A DNA stretch of 64,000 bases from an uncultured Stenotrophomonas sp. (GCF_945952405.1 NZ_CAMFIA010000004.1:62001-126000); one strand, 5' to 3'; positions 1 to 8,861 are shown, counted from the first letter of the stretch. Numbers and translations are program-made. The notes: a model not told the origin generated them from the letters alone.

Positions 1-353
1 GACAGCGCCTTGCGCAGCTTGGGATCGATCAGCAGGGTGCGGATCGCCGCGCCGTCGCTGAACCGGTACTCGTCGTCGCCCTTGTGGGGGACGGCATGCG
101 CCGTGATGATCTGCTTCGCCTGGGCCTTCTGTTCCGCCTGGCGGGCCTGGGCGTTGCGCTCGGCCGCCAGCGCGCGATCGCGCTCGATCTTCTCGGCGCG
201 GGCTCGTTCAGCCTCGCGCTGGACCTCGGCCGACGTCGATTCGGCCTTGCCCTGGCGGGCCTTGGCCTGCTCGCGCGCGGCGGCGCTGGCCTGCGACTTC
301 TTGGCCAGGCCGGCCTTGAGCAATTGTTCCTGCAGCGCGTTGGGCTTTGCCAT
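1..353 (-). CDS. DUF2058 (YaiL-like) protein, C-terminus cut by window edge
   Basis: This is the N-terminal 117 residues of a DUF2058 family protein; the gene runs off the left edge of the window. It starts at the ATG complementary to 351-353 (MAKPNALQEQLLKAGLAKK). The start is followed by a long, highly charged Lys/Glu/Arg/Ala-rich helix of about 75 residues (probable coiled coil). The DUF2058 core then begins with ITAHAVPHKGDDEYRFSDG. E. coli YaiL is the reference; the family is annotated as nucleoprotein or polynucleotide-associated, but no reaction is established. It is divergent from the metallopeptidase gene at 416, with only 62 bases between them. Confidence 0.85.
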   Translation of the reverse strand, partial: MAKPNALQEQLLKAGLAKKSQASAAAREQAKARQGKAESTSAEVQREAERARAEKIERDRALAAERNAQARQAEQKAQAKQIITAHAVPHKGDDEYRFSDGAAIRTLLIDPKLRKAL

Positions 354-415
354 GGTCGATGCGTACCGCGTGTAATCTTGGATGCCCCATTCTACCGACG
401 CCCCGCCGCCCCTGC

Positions 416-916
416 ATGGCAGTCCTGAAGTACCTCACCGGCTATCCCGAACCCCTGGTCGCCCAGGTCAGCGAACTGCTGGCGCAGGGCCGGCTCGGTC
501 CCTGGCTGCAGCAGCGCTACCCCGACCTGCACGAAGTGCGCAGCGACCGCCAGCTGTACGACTACACGCAGGAACTGAAGGACCGCTACCTGCGCAAGTC
601 GGTGCCGCTCAACAAGGTCTGCTACGACAACACGCTGGAAGTGATCAAGCACGCGCTGGGTACCCATACCGCCATTTCCCGCGTGCACGGCGGCCGTCTC
701 AAGGCCAGTCGCGAGATCCGCATCGCCACCGTGTTCCGGCAGGCGCCGGCAGCGTTCCTGCGCATGATCGTGGTGCACGAGCTGGCCCATCTGAAAGAGA
801 CCGACCACAACAAGGCCTTCTACCAGTTGTGCCAGCACATGGAGCCGGAGTACCTGCAGCTGGAGTTCGATACCCGCCTGTACCTGACCGAACTGGCCAA
901 TCGCGGCCAGCGCTGA
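416..916 (+). CDS. YgjP-like (DUF45) zinc metallopeptidase-fold protein
   Basis: A 166-residue protein of the YgjP/DUF45 family. The zinc-binding motif HELAH sits at 121-125, followed by the third ligand region KETDHNKAFY (His131), in the usual layout of this family near the C-terminus. No signal peptide or membrane segment is visible, so it is probably cytoplasmic. E. coli YgjP has been reported as a UTP pyrophosphatase, but whether that applies here is unknown. I chose the ATG at 416 because the family homology begins there (MAVLKYLTGY); the reading frame stays open further upstream. The next gene starts 47 bases downstream, so the two are probably co-transcribed. Confidence 0.8.
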   Translation: MAVLKYLTGYPEPLVAQVSELLAQGRLGPWLQQRYPDLHEVRSDRQLYDYTQELKDRYLRKSVPLNKVCYDNTLEVIKHALGTHTAISRVHGGRLKASREIRIATVFRQAPAAFLRMIVVHELAHLKETDHNKAFYQLCQHMEPEYLQLEFDTRLYLTELANRGQR

Positions 917-963
917 CCGGCCGCAGCAGCTACACTGCGCGCCCCACGCCCGACCTGCCCGCC

Positions 964-1662
964 ATGGAACCGATCCGTCTCGACAAACGCCTGTCCGCCC
1001 TGCTCGGCATCCCGCGCGGCGAAGCGCGTCGCTACATCGAGGGGGGCTGGGTCACGGTCAATGGCGAAGTGGTCGAACAGCCGCAGCGCCCGGTCGATGA
1101 CAGCGCATCGATCGTGGTGGCCGAGCAGGCCAGCGACGACAAGGCCGAACGGGTCAGCATGCTGCTGCACAAGCCGGCCGGCGTTGCCGCCGAGACCCTG
1201 TGCGCGCTGGTCAGCAGTGACAGCCGCAGCGAGCTCGATGCCAGCGCCATCCGCCCGCTGCAACGCCATTTCCATGGGCTGCAGCTGGCCGCTGCACTGC
1301 CGGCCAGCGACAGTGGCCTGGTGGTGGTCAGCCAGGATCCGGCCACGCTCGCCCACCTGCAGCGCAACCTGGGCCGCACCGAGCAGGAATACCTGATCGA
1401 AGTCGCCGAAGGCGGCCCCGAGCGCGGGCCCTGGCTGCTGGCGCGGTTGCAGCAGGAATCCGGCGGCGCCAAGGTCAGCTGGCAAAGCGAGCAGCGCCTG
1501 CGCTTCGCCGGCAAGGGCCTGACCGCCAAGGGCCTGCGCGTGGCGGTGAGCGCCGCCGGCCTGCAGGTCACGGCGGTGCGGCGCCTGCGTATTGGTCGCG
1601 TGGCGCTGGGACCGCTGCCGCCGGGGCAGTGGCGCTACCTGGGCAGCGACGAGCGGTTCTGA
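964..1662 (+). CDS. RsuA/RluF-type pseudouridine synthase homologue lacking the catalytic Asp
   Basis: A 232-residue protein with an N-terminal S4 RNA-binding domain (about 1-55; RLDKRLSALLGIPRGEARRY) and a PseudoU_synth_2 domain of the RsuA/RluB/RluE/RluF type (HKPAG at 69-73; GLVVVSQD after 118). In active members the catalytic Asp lies in a G-R-L-D motif five residues before the Gly of the following xGL. Here the segment reads AALPASDSGL, so Pro113 occupies that place. I infer the protein binds RNA but may not isomerise uridine; a nearby Asp116 is out of register. The frame is intact and codon use is normal, so it looks maintained rather than decaying. A palindromic repeat follows the stop codon. 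Confidence 0.75.
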   Translation: MEPIRLDKRLSALLGIPRGEARRYIEGGWVTVNGEVVEQPQRPVDDSASIVVAEQASDDKAERVSMLLHKPAGVAAETLCALVSSDSRSELDASAIRPLQRHFHGLQLAAALPASDSGLVVVSQDPATLAHLQRNLGRTEQEYLIEVAEGGPERGPWLLARLQQESGGAKVSWQSEQRLRFAGKGLTAKGLRVAVSAAGLQVTAVRRLRIGRVALGPLPPGQWRYLGSDERF

Positions 1663-1666
1663 GCGC

Positions 1667-1705
1667 GGGGTCGGATCCCTTTGCGCAGCAAAGGGCTCTG
1701 ACCCC
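1667..1705. repeat. Palindromic repeat, GGGGTCGGATCC family
   Basis: A 39-base near-perfect hairpin: 18-base arms beginning GGGGTCGGATCCC and ending GCTCTGACCCC, around a GCA loop. Related palindromes lie at 23259-23289 and 52729-52769. It sits just after the pseudouridine-synthase-like gene and could also serve as a transcript 3' end, although no T tract follows. Confidence 0.75.
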
Positions 1706-1720
1706 GGTTTAAGCCGGCAT

Positions 1721-1749
1721 CTACGCATCCACGCGTGGCGTGGATCTAC
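1721..1749 (-). repeat. SMAG (GTAG) hairpin element
   Basis: Read on the minus strand this is GTAG followed by a hairpin with 8-base arms ATCCACGC/GCGTGGAT (1727-1745) and a 3-base loop, then a second GTAG. This is the arrangement of the S. maltophilia GTAG repeats. It ends 12 bases before the next gene. Confidence 0.7.
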
Positions 1750-1761
1750 TAGCATTGCGGC

Positions 1762-3327
1762 ATGAGCCTGCCCACGCCCCTGTGGCGACGCCTGCTGCGT
1801 GTCGCTGCGATCGCCATCGCTGCCCTGTTGCTGCTGGTCCTGTCCGGCCTGCTGCTGGCCGACCATCTCACCCCGCAGGCCCAGGGCGCGCCTTCACAGG
1901 TCCTGCCCCTGCAGCCGGCACAGACCCGCATCGACCAACAGATCGTGCCCCTGCAGCAGGCTCATCCCGGCCAGTCCGGCGTGGCATTCCTCAGTGACGG
2001 CATGGATGCGTTCGCGGCGCGCGCGATGATCACCGCGCAGGCCGGACGCAGCCTCGACCTGCAGTACTACATCTGGCACGACGACCTGGTCGGCCACCTG
2101 ATGGCCAAGGCGTTGTATGACGCCGCCGAGCGCGGCGTGCGCGTGCGCATCCTGCTCGACGACATGAACGCCAAGGACAAGGACGCGCTGATGATGGCGC
2201 TCGATGCGCACCCGAACATCGAGCTGCGCCTGTACAACCCGTTCCGCAACCGTAGCGGCATCGCGCGCACGCTGGAGCTGGTGCAACGCGCCTTCAGCGT
2301 GAACCATCGCATGCACAACAAGAGCTGGATCGCCGATGGCCGCGTCGCGATCGTCGGCGGCCGCAACATCGGCGAGGAGTACTTCAGCGCGCGCGACGAT
2401 GTGAACTTCCAGGACCTGGACCTGGTGGTGGCCGGGCCTGCGGTGCAGCAGGCCAACCGGATCTTCGACGACTACTGGAACAGCAGCGCGGCCATCCCGA
2501 TCTCGGCGCTGGCCTCGTATACCGATGCACAGCTGCGGCAGCTGGTGCGGCAGTCGGACCTGGACGCAATGCATGCCAAGGCGCAGCCCTACCTGCAGCG
2601 CGTAGCCGCATCACGCGGGCTGCAGCGGCCCGGCCCGGAACCCCTGCACTGGAGCGCAGGCGTGCGCATTGCCTCCGATCCGCCGATGAAGCACCGTGGC
2701 GATGACCGCCGCACGTGGCTGGTCAGCACGCTCAGCGACGAACTGGCGACGGCCCGTCACAGCGCATTGCTGATCTCGCCCTACTTCGTCCCCGGCAGCG
2801 AAGGCGTAGAGGGCCTGGCGGCACTGGCCGCACGTGGCGCGCAGGTCGGCGTGGTCACCAATTCACTGGCCGCCAACGACGTGGCGGCCGTGCACGGCGG
2901 CTACATGGGCTATCGGGTTCCGCTGTTGAAGGCCGGTGTGCGGCTGTATGAACTGAAGGCGCACGGCCAGCCGGATACCAGCCTGTTCGGCAGCAGTGGC
3001 GCCAGCCTGCATACCAAGGCGTTCGTGGACGACAGCCGTCGCGGTTTCGTCGGCTCGTTCAATCTCGACCCACGCTCGGCCTACCTCAATACCGAGATGG
3101 GCGTGCTGTTCGACGATCCCGTGCTGGGCGCCCAGCTGCGCGATGAATACCTGCGCCTGGCCAGCCCGGCGCACAGCTGGTGGCTGGCACTCGGCCACGA
3201 CGATGGCCTGCGCTGGCTGGAACGGCAGCCGCCACCGCACTGGGTCGACGCCGAACCCGGCGCCGGCGCTGGCAAGCGCTGGACTGCGCGGGCGATCAGC
3301 TGGCTGCCGGTGGAATCACAGCTGTAG
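1762..3327 (+). CDS. Phospholipase D family / cardiolipin synthase-like protein
   Basis: A 521-residue protein with an N-terminal membrane anchor (about 12-33, AAIAIAALLLLVLSGLLL) and two PLD (HKD) motifs: HNKSWIAD at 185-192 and HTKAFVDD at 417-424, each followed by the usual Gly-Gly/Ser-x-Asn (GGRNIGEEYF; GSFNLDPRS). This two-motif layout with an anchor matches the periplasmic-facing PLD proteins of Gram-negative bacteria (cardiolipin synthase C-like). It probably acts in phospholipid transfer or hydrolysis at the inner membrane. The substrate cannot be told from sequence. The gene is convergent with the HDOD gene, with 3 bases between the two stop codons. Confidence 0.85.
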   Translation: MSLPTPLWRRLLRVAAIAIAALLLLVLSGLLLADHLTPQAQGAPSQVLPLQPAQTRIDQQIVPLQQAHPGQSGVAFLSDGMDAFAARAMITAQAGRSLDLQYYIWHDDLVGHLMAKALYDAAERGVRVRILLDDMNAKDKDALMMALDAHPNIELRLYNPFRNRSGIARTLELVQRAFSVNHRMHNKSWIADGRVAIVGGRNIGEEYFSARDDVNFQDLDLVVAGPAVQQANRIFDDYWNSSAAIPISALASYTDAQLRQLVRQSDLDAMHAKAQPYLQRVAASRGLQRPGPEPLHWSAGVRIASDPPMKHRGDDRRTWLVSTLSDELATARHSALLISPYFVPGSEGVEGLAALAARGAQVGVVTNSLAANDVAAVHGGYMGYRVPLLKAGVRLYELKAHGQPDTSLFGSSGASLHTKAFVDDSRRGFVGSFNLDPRSAYLNTEMGVLFDDPVLGAQLRDEYLRLASPAHSWWLALGHDDGLRWLERQPPPHWVDAEPGAGAGKRWTARAISWLPVESQL

Positions 3328-3330
3328 TGC

Positions 3331-4407
3331 TCAGGCGGCCGGGCCAGCGTCCTCCAGCCCGGCTTCATCCAGTGTTTCCACGCTGCGCCCGTGCAGGCGC
3401 CGCCAGATCCAGCGCAACGCATGCGGTGGCGCCGACGGCAGTTGTTCGAGCAGGGCCAGCATCCGGTTCTGGCTGGAATGCCCATGCCGGCACAGCAGGC
3501 TGGCCGCGGCGGCGGCGCTGGCCAGGCGCAGGCTGTCGGCCAGCGGACCGGCCGCCTCGGGGGCCAGGGCCTGGTGCACCGGCTCGGGCAGTTCCCAGGC
3601 CGCGGCCACCCGCTGCGCGAGCGGCAGCGACCACTGCTGGAGCAGTTGCAGGGCCAGCGCCGGTTCCACGCTTTCGCCACGCGCCTGTGCTTCCTGCAGC
3701 AGCTGGCGCATCACCAGCGCGGCCCCCAGCCCCTGTACCAGGCCCAGCCACTGCGCGGCGAAGGCATCACCGAAGGTGACCGTGCGTGCGTGGTCGGCCG
3801 CCGCGCGCGAAGCCAGCAGCGCGTGTTCCCAGATGATCGTGCTGAACTGCGGGAACACGTCGCACTGCACCTGCATCACCGGCTGTACCAGCACCGCACT
3901 GATGATCTGGCGCACGCCCTCGGTTCCGACCAGGGTCACCGCACGCTGCAGGCTCTCCACCGGCCGCTCGTGCACCTTGTAGGCCGGGCTGTTGGCGATG
4001 CGCAGCAGATTGCCGGTCAGTACCGGGTCCTGGCCGATGATCGCCGCCATCACCCGGGCCGAGGCGGCATCGTCGTTGACGGTCTGGATCAGCTGCGGCA
4101 GCAGCTGCGGGCGGCGGGGCAGGTGCCGCGCCGCCCAGTCGCGATCCTGCAGCGCGCGGGCCACCGCCTCGCCCAGTGCCGAGTCCTGCGGCGCGGCCGG
4201 CTCGCCGGCCAGCCGCTGGTACAGCGCCAGCGCGTGCAGCCCGCGCTGCAGGTGGGCGGCGATCTCGCCCGCAGGCAGCGCCTCCCCCTGCAGGCTGGCG
4301 GCCGCCGCAGCCACCGCCTGCCGCGACACCGCGGCCAGGCGCGAGGGGGCCGCCCCGGTCGAGCGCGCCAGCCAGCCACGCAGCGATCGCCACCAGGCCG
4401 GCGTCAT
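3331..4407 (-). CDS. HDOD domain protein
   Basis: A 358-residue protein. The central HDOD domain covers about residues 95-290 (LPRRPQLLPQLIQTVNDD, then AAIIGQDPVLTGNLLRIANSPAY and LVGTEGVRQIISAVLVQPVM). HDOD proteins resemble HD-domain phosphohydrolases but usually lack the metal-binding His-Asp pair; no HD pair is evident here. The family acts in signalling scaffolds, often linked to c-di-GMP or stress regulation. The N-terminal 90 residues are Ala-rich and not recognised. It stands alone between the PLD gene and the divergent leucine dehydrogenase gene. Confidence 0.75.
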   Translation of the reverse strand: MTPAWWRSLRGWLARSTGAAPSRLAAVSRQAVAAAAASLQGEALPAGEIAAHLQRGLHALALYQRLAGEPAAPQDSALGEAVARALQDRDWAARHLPRRPQLLPQLIQTVNDDAASARVMAAIIGQDPVLTGNLLRIANSPAYKVHERPVESLQRAVTLVGTEGVRQIISAVLVQPVMQVQCDVFPQFSTIIWEHALLASRAAADHARTVTFGDAFAAQWLGLVQGLGAALVMRQLLQEAQARGESVEPALALQLLQQWSLPLAQRVAAAWELPEPVHQALAPEAAGPLADSLRLASAAAAASLLCRHGHSSQNRMLALLEQLPSAPPHALRWIWRRLHGRSVETLDEAGLEDAGPAA

Positions 4408-4565
4408 CGCCGCCTGCCCTGTCGTTGTGCTGCCTTTGCCGTCACTGACCGCCCTGCCTCTTCACGCGAATCCGGCCACCCGCCGTCGTCGCAGCATCGG
4501 CCGCACTTTCATCTTCTTTAACCGGAAGGGCACCGATGTCGACGGCAGCGGCCCGGGGAATGGAC

Positions 4566-4571
4566 TAGAAT
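4566..4571 (+). promoter_or_regulatory. Possible -10 element for the leucine dehydrogenase gene
   Basis: TAGAAT lies about 115 bases before the dehydrogenase start, in the 279-base gap behind the HDOD gene. No convincing -35 is visible at the right spacing. Between it and the gene lies a short hairpin followed by a run of seven T (about 4600-4616), which could pause or attenuate transcription. Weak evidence only. Confidence 0.25.
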
Positions 4572-4686
4572 GGCGCCGCGCGACCCGTCCCCCTGCACCG
4601 ACGACGTCGCTTTTTTTGTTTTTGGGACCCTACCGTTCACTGGCCGTTCGCTGCAGTTCGCCGCTGTTCGCGCCATCGGAGACGCC

Positions 4687-5784
4687 ATGCTATTCGAAAC
4701 CCTCGCCACCACCGGCCACGAACAGGTGGTGTTCTGCCACAACCACGATGCCGGCCTGAAGGCGATCATCGCCATCCACAACACCACCCTGGGCCCGGCC
4801 CTGGGCGGCGTGCGCATGCGCCCCTACGCCAGCACCGATGAAGCGCTGGCCGACGTGCTGCGGCTGAGCCGGACGATGACCTACAAGAATGCGCTGGCCG
4901 GGCTCAATGTCGGCGGCGGCAAGGCGGTGATCATCGGCGACCCGAAGGTGGACAAGACCGAGGTGCTGTTCCGCGCCTTCGGCCGCTATGTCGATTCGCT
5001 GGGTGGACGCTACATCACTGCCGAGGACGTCGGCACCGACGTCAACGACATGGAGAACATCTACCTGGAGAGCCAGTACGTGACCGGCGTGCACCAGGTG
5101 CATGGCGGCTCCGGCGACCCGGCCCCGTTCACCGCGTATGGTGCGCTGCAGGCGCTGATGGCGGCGATGCGCTTCAAGTTCGGCCATGAAGAAGTCGGCA
5201 AGACCAGCATCGCGGTGCAGGGCCTGGGCCACATCGGCATGGAACTGGTGAAGCTGCTGCGCGACCGTGGCGCCAAGCTGTATGTCACCGATCTGGACAG
5301 CACCCTGGTCGACCGCGCGGTCAGCGATTTCGGCGCCGAAGCGGTCAAGCCGGACGAAATCCACGAAGTGAACGCCGATGTGTTCGCGCCGTGTGCGCTG
5401 GAAGGCGCGATCAACGCCGACACCCTGCCGCGGATCAAGGCAAAGATCATCTGCGGCACCGCCAACAACCAGCTGTCGAGCCTGGAGATCGGCGACGAGC
5501 TGCATGCGCGCGGCATCCTGTATGCGCCGGACTATGCGGTCAACGCCGGTGGCGTGATGAACGTTTCGCTGGAGATCGACGGCTACAACCGCGAACGCGC
5601 GATGCGGCTGATCCGCAGCATCTACCACAACCTCACCCGCATCTTCGAACTGTCGCAGCGCGAGAACATCGCACCGCAGCGTGCCGCCGACCGCATCGCC
5701 GAAAGCCGCATCCTGTCGATCGGCAAGCTGAAGATGCCGCTGGGCCGCAGCACCCCGCGCCTGGGCAACCTGCGCGGCGGCTGA
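4687..5784 (+). CDS. Leucine dehydrogenase (Glu/Leu/Phe/Val dehydrogenase family)
   Basis: A 365-residue NAD-dependent amino acid dehydrogenase that oxidatively deaminates branched-chain amino acids to 2-oxo acids in the cytoplasm. The substrate-binding stretch PALGGVRMR (37-45), Lys67 and the catalytic GGGK (76-79) match the leucine dehydrogenase pattern. The NAD-binding GLGHIG motif is at 179-184. Length and start (MLFETLATTGHEQVVFCHNHDAG) fit Leu/Val dehydrogenases of Xanthomonadaceae, where the enzyme also feeds branched-chain fatty acid synthesis. Substrate preference (Leu rather than Phe) is inferred from overall similarity. The gene stands alone, with a bidirectional hairpin behind it. 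Confidence 0.88.
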   Translation: MLFETLATTGHEQVVFCHNHDAGLKAIIAIHNTTLGPALGGVRMRPYASTDEALADVLRLSRTMTYKNALAGLNVGGGKAVIIGDPKVDKTEVLFRAFGRYVDSLGGRYITAEDVGTDVNDMENIYLESQYVTGVHQVHGGSGDPAPFTAYGALQALMAAMRFKFGHEEVGKTSIAVQGLGHIGMELVKLLRDRGAKLYVTDLDSTLVDRAVSDFGAEAVKPDEIHEVNADVFAPCALEGAINADTLPRIKAKIICGTANNQLSSLEIGDELHARGILYAPDYAVNAGGVMNVSLEIDGYNRERAMRLIRSIYHNLTRIFELSQRENIAPQRAADRIAESRILSIGKLKMPLGRSTPRLGNLRGG

Positions 5785-5796
5785 GCCTGCTGCCGT

Positions 5797-5819
5797 CGCG
5801 CCGGGCATGACCCGGCGCG
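5797..5819. terminator. Hairpin between convergent genes
   Basis: 9-base arms CGCGCCGGG/CCCGGCGCG around CATGA lie between the stop codons of the dehydrogenase (+) and the autotransporter (-). There is no T tract, so factor-independent termination is only possible, not shown. Confidence 0.45.
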
Positions 5820-5828
5820 GCCCCTCGC

Positions 5829-8678
5829 TCAGAACCCGGTGCTGTAGCGCAGCGCGGCCTGCCGCGCACCCTCGCCGCCCACGCGCTGGTCGAAGCCCAG
5901 GCTGAGGCGGCCGTTGCGGCCCCACCACGATTCCAGCGCCACGCCGAACAACGCGCTGCCACGCGGCGTGTTCCAGGCGGCCAGCGGCGCCCAGGCGTCG
6001 ACGCCGACAAAGCTGGCCTGCCAGTCGCCAGCCCCGCCATCCAGCCGTTGCTGCCACTCGGCATGCCCACGCAGCGTCCACCGGCCCCAACCACGTTCAC
6101 CGCGCAGGCCGGCCATCATCTGCGTGCGCTGCACGCGATTGGCATCGCCCCGCAGGCCGAATCCAAACCCGCCCTGCTCGCTGAAGGCATCGGTCTGCAC
6201 GCGCGTGGCACTGGCTCCCAGGTACGGCGTCAATGACGCGCCGGCGCGGCCCAGGCGATAGCCCCCTTCCACGCTGGCACTGCTGAAGCGGCCACCGTAG
6301 CGCGCAGAAACCCCATAGGCTCCCGCTCCCAGCAGCAGCTGGCGGTCCAGCGTGCGGGTGAACTGGCCGCTGCCGAACTGGGCCAGTGCATAGCCGCGCC
6401 CCAGGTTCCAGCCGGCATACAGCTGCGCCTGGGCCTGGCGATCACGCCCACGGTCACCGTCGAAACCGCTGCCTCCGTTGCTGAGGGTCTGGCCGAACGC
6501 CACTCCCATCAGGCCGTTGCTGCCCAGCGCCAGGTCCTGGCCCGCCATCCAGCCGCGGCTGTCGGCGCTGTTGCCGGCAAAGCTACCCTGCCCGGCCTCG
6601 CCCAGCGCACTCTGCCAGGTGCCGCGCAGCCGCGGCGCGGCCTGTACGCGATCGAAGCGTTCGGCGATCGCACGCCGTGACATGTCGATGCTGTCGAACG
6701 TGGCCGCCTCGGCGCGTGCATGCGCCTGCCCGGACAGGCTCTGCAGGCTGGCTGCCAGTCCCAGCTCGCCACCACCGGTGCGCTGCAGCGCGCCCGCAGC
6801 GGTGCCGAATGCCGACCCCTGCAGGCCGGTGTTGTTGTCGAGCACGCTGAACGCCCCATCCAGGCGCAGCGCGGCCGCCTGCGCGGAGGCGCTCAAGCCA
6901 CTGGCCGCAGCGCTGACGCTGACCTGGGTCACGTTCAACCAGGCCGTATGGCTGTCATAGCCGTAGCTGCTCTGCAGCAGCGACAGACCCTGCAGGCCGC
7001 TGGAGGTGGCCGGCGTGCTGAAGGTGCCACTCAGGCTACCCGCCGCGCGGATCAGGTCCTGGCGGGTGCCGCTCTGTGGCACGTAACCGGAGACGAAGCC
7101 ATGCACGCGCACACCGCCGTCGATCATGGCGTTGCCGGTGACCTGCAGGGCATTGGCGCCAAGCGCGATCATCAGCTGTGCACCGGCCTGCTGCGTGTAG
7201 TCGCCCTCGATGGTGCCGGTGGTATTGCCGGTGGTGAGGAACACGCTGCTGCCGTTGACCACGTTGCCGATCACGCGCGGGGTGCCGCCGTTGAACTGCA
7301 GGCCGGTCGAATCCGGATCCGGCTGGCCGAGGATGGTCACGCTGGAGCGGATCACGCCGCCGTTCTGCAGCGACAGGATGCCACGTTCGATGCGGGTGGC
7401 GCCGCTGTAGCTGTTGTTGCCGCCCAGCACCAGGGTGCCTCCGCCCTGCTTGACCAGTCCGCCGCTGCCGGTGATGTCGTTGCGCCACATCGACCCGGTC
7501 GACGCCAGGTCCACGTTGGCGACCACATCGCCCCAGTCGAAGCGGCCGGGACCGTTGATCGCGCGGCCGATGTCGAGCAGGCCATAGCCGAACACCGGGT
7601 CGACCCCGGGCGCGCCCAGGTCCTTGGCGGTCCCGAGCAGGGTCTGCCGCACCAGGTCGTTGTTGAAGTACGGGAAACGCTGCCAGACCAGGGCTGCTGC
7701 ACCGGAGACCAGCGGCGCCGCGAACGAGGTGCCGTAGTTCCAGTAGTAGCTGCCGCCGTTGGCATCCGGGTAGACCGCGCTGCCCGGCGCCGCCAGGCAG
7801 TAGCGCGCCGCCTGGCCACAGGCGTTGGCATAGCTGGCCAGAGCGCCGGGCGTATACGGATCGACTGCGGTAGCCACCAGCCAGCCCCGCTCCAGGTCGG
7901 CCGCCGGCAGCGTGCCGGCCACGCCCTTCTGGCTGGGCAGCGCAGCCAGGCTGCTCGGTTCACTGCGGCCATCATTGCCGGCGGCGAACACCACCAGGCC
8001 GCCGTGGCTGACCACGAACGGGCGGTACTCGGCGGCCACCTGCGCGGTGGTCGGCAGGTCGGTCCAGTACAGGCCGCCCCACGAGTTGTTCATCACCTTC
8101 ACGTTGTAGCTGATCAGGTCCTGGTGGACCTGGGCCACGCCGAGCGGGCCGCTGAAGGCATTGCCACGGCCGCTGCCGTCATCGGTCGGCGACGTATCGG
8201 AAATGATCCGGGCGGAGACGATCTGCGCGCCCGGCGCGATGCCGCCCGGCCAGGTTCCTACCGCCGCGCCGGCGGCGAGGCTGGCCACGGCGGTGCCATG
8301 GCCGACCACGTCGTCCACGCCCAGATTGTTCTTGGCCGGGTCGATGTAGCTGAAGTTGGCCAGCACCCGCCCGTTGAGCGCCACCGCGTTGCGCTGCACG
8401 CCGGAATCGACGATGCCGATGCGCACGCCCTGCCCGGTCAGGCCGGCCGCCTGTGCCGCCCGCGCGTTGGTCACTGACAGATGCGCATCGAACGTCGGCT
8501 CCTGCGGCTTGGCCGGCGGCGGCGTGGTGGGAGGCGGCGTGGTCGGCGGCGTCGGCGTGGTCGGGGGCGGATCGACACGCACATTGCTGCCGCCCCCGCC
8601 CCCGCCGCCGCCGCAGGCCGTCAGCACCATCGCCAGCGCGGTGGCCAGCCCAGACCTCACCATCGTCGTGCGTTCCAT
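5829..8678 (-). CDS. Autotransporter serine protease (S8 subtilisin), lipoprotein
   Basis: A 949-residue type V-secreted protease. The signal peptide ends in lipobox LTAC (Cys22), followed by eight Gly and a Pro/Thr-rich linker (36-60). The peptidase S8 catalytic triad is Asp91 (IGIVDSGV), His127 (GHGTAVAS) and Ser318 (GTSFAAPLVSG), with oxyanion Asn235. A passenger with an autotransporter-associated beta-strand repeat (KQGGGTLVLGGNNSYSG) follows. The last 280 or so residues form the translocating beta-barrel, ending in aromatic Phe. Layout and lipidation resemble neisserial NalP. I chose the ATG at 8678 (MERTTMVRSG) because it opens the signal peptide and has GGAA upstream; the open frame extends 53 codons further without signal-peptide character. 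It is probably exported to the surface and may be self-released. Confidence 0.9.
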   Translation of the reverse strand: MERTTMVRSGLATALAMVLTACGGGGGGGGSNVRVDPPPTTPTPPTTPPPTTPPPAKPQEPTFDAHLSVTNARAAQAAGLTGQGVRIGIVDSGVQRNAVALNGRVLANFSYIDPAKNNLGVDDVVGHGTAVASLAAGAAVGTWPGGIAPGAQIVSARIISDTSPTDDGSGRGNAFSGPLGVAQVHQDLISYNVKVMNNSWGGLYWTDLPTTAQVAAEYRPFVVSHGGLVVFAAGNDGRSEPSSLAALPSQKGVAGTLPAADLERGWLVATAVDPYTPGALASYANACGQAARYCLAAPGSAVYPDANGGSYYWNYGTSFAAPLVSGAAALVWQRFPYFNNDLVRQTLLGTAKDLGAPGVDPVFGYGLLDIGRAINGPGRFDWGDVVANVDLASTGSMWRNDITGSGGLVKQGGGTLVLGGNNSYSGATRIERGILSLQNGGVIRSSVTILGQPDPDSTGLQFNGGTPRVIGNVVNGSSVFLTTGNTTGTIEGDYTQQAGAQLMIALGANALQVTGNAMIDGGVRVHGFVSGYVPQSGTRQDLIRAAGSLSGTFSTPATSSGLQGLSLLQSSYGYDSHTAWLNVTQVSVSAAASGLSASAQAAALRLDGAFSVLDNNTGLQGSAFGTAAGALQRTGGGELGLAASLQSLSGQAHARAEAATFDSIDMSRRAIAERFDRVQAAPRLRGTWQSALGEAGQGSFAGNSADSRGWMAGQDLALGSNGLMGVAFGQTLSNGGSGFDGDRGRDRQAQAQLYAGWNLGRGYALAQFGSGQFTRTLDRQLLLGAGAYGVSARYGGRFSSASVEGGYRLGRAGASLTPYLGASATRVQTDAFSEQGGFGFGLRGDANRVQRTQMMAGLRGERGWGRWTLRGHAEWQQRLDGGAGDWQASFVGVDAWAPLAAWNTPRGSALFGVALESWWGRNGRLSLGFDQRVGGEGARQAALRYSTGF

Positions 8679-8759
8679 CGATTCCTTCCCATGAACGTTG
8701 GCCCGCCCTGATCCTGGCAGGCATGCGGCCGCGCCCAGCGACGGCCCTCCCCGACCCTC

Positions 8760-8765
8760 TATACT
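8760..8765 (+). promoter_or_regulatory. Possible -10 element for the thiolase gene
   Basis: TATACT in the 183-base divergent region between the autotransporter and thiolase genes, about 97 bases before the thiolase ATG. No clear -35 is present. Nothing else stands out in this gap. Confidence 0.3.
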
Positions 8766-8861
8766 TGGGCCGACCCCCACGCAGTCTGCCGGGAAACCGG
8801 AGCGCTTCCAACGGCCCCCGGTCTCCTTTCCGAACATTGCTTACGCATCAACGAGATTGCC

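Noticed and set aside
8586-8620. G/C-rich repeats encoding Gly8 in the autotransporter, as a phase-variation tract like that of nalP
   Set aside because: The codons mix GGC and GGG, so the longest homopolymer is only five bases; too short to expect frequent slippage.
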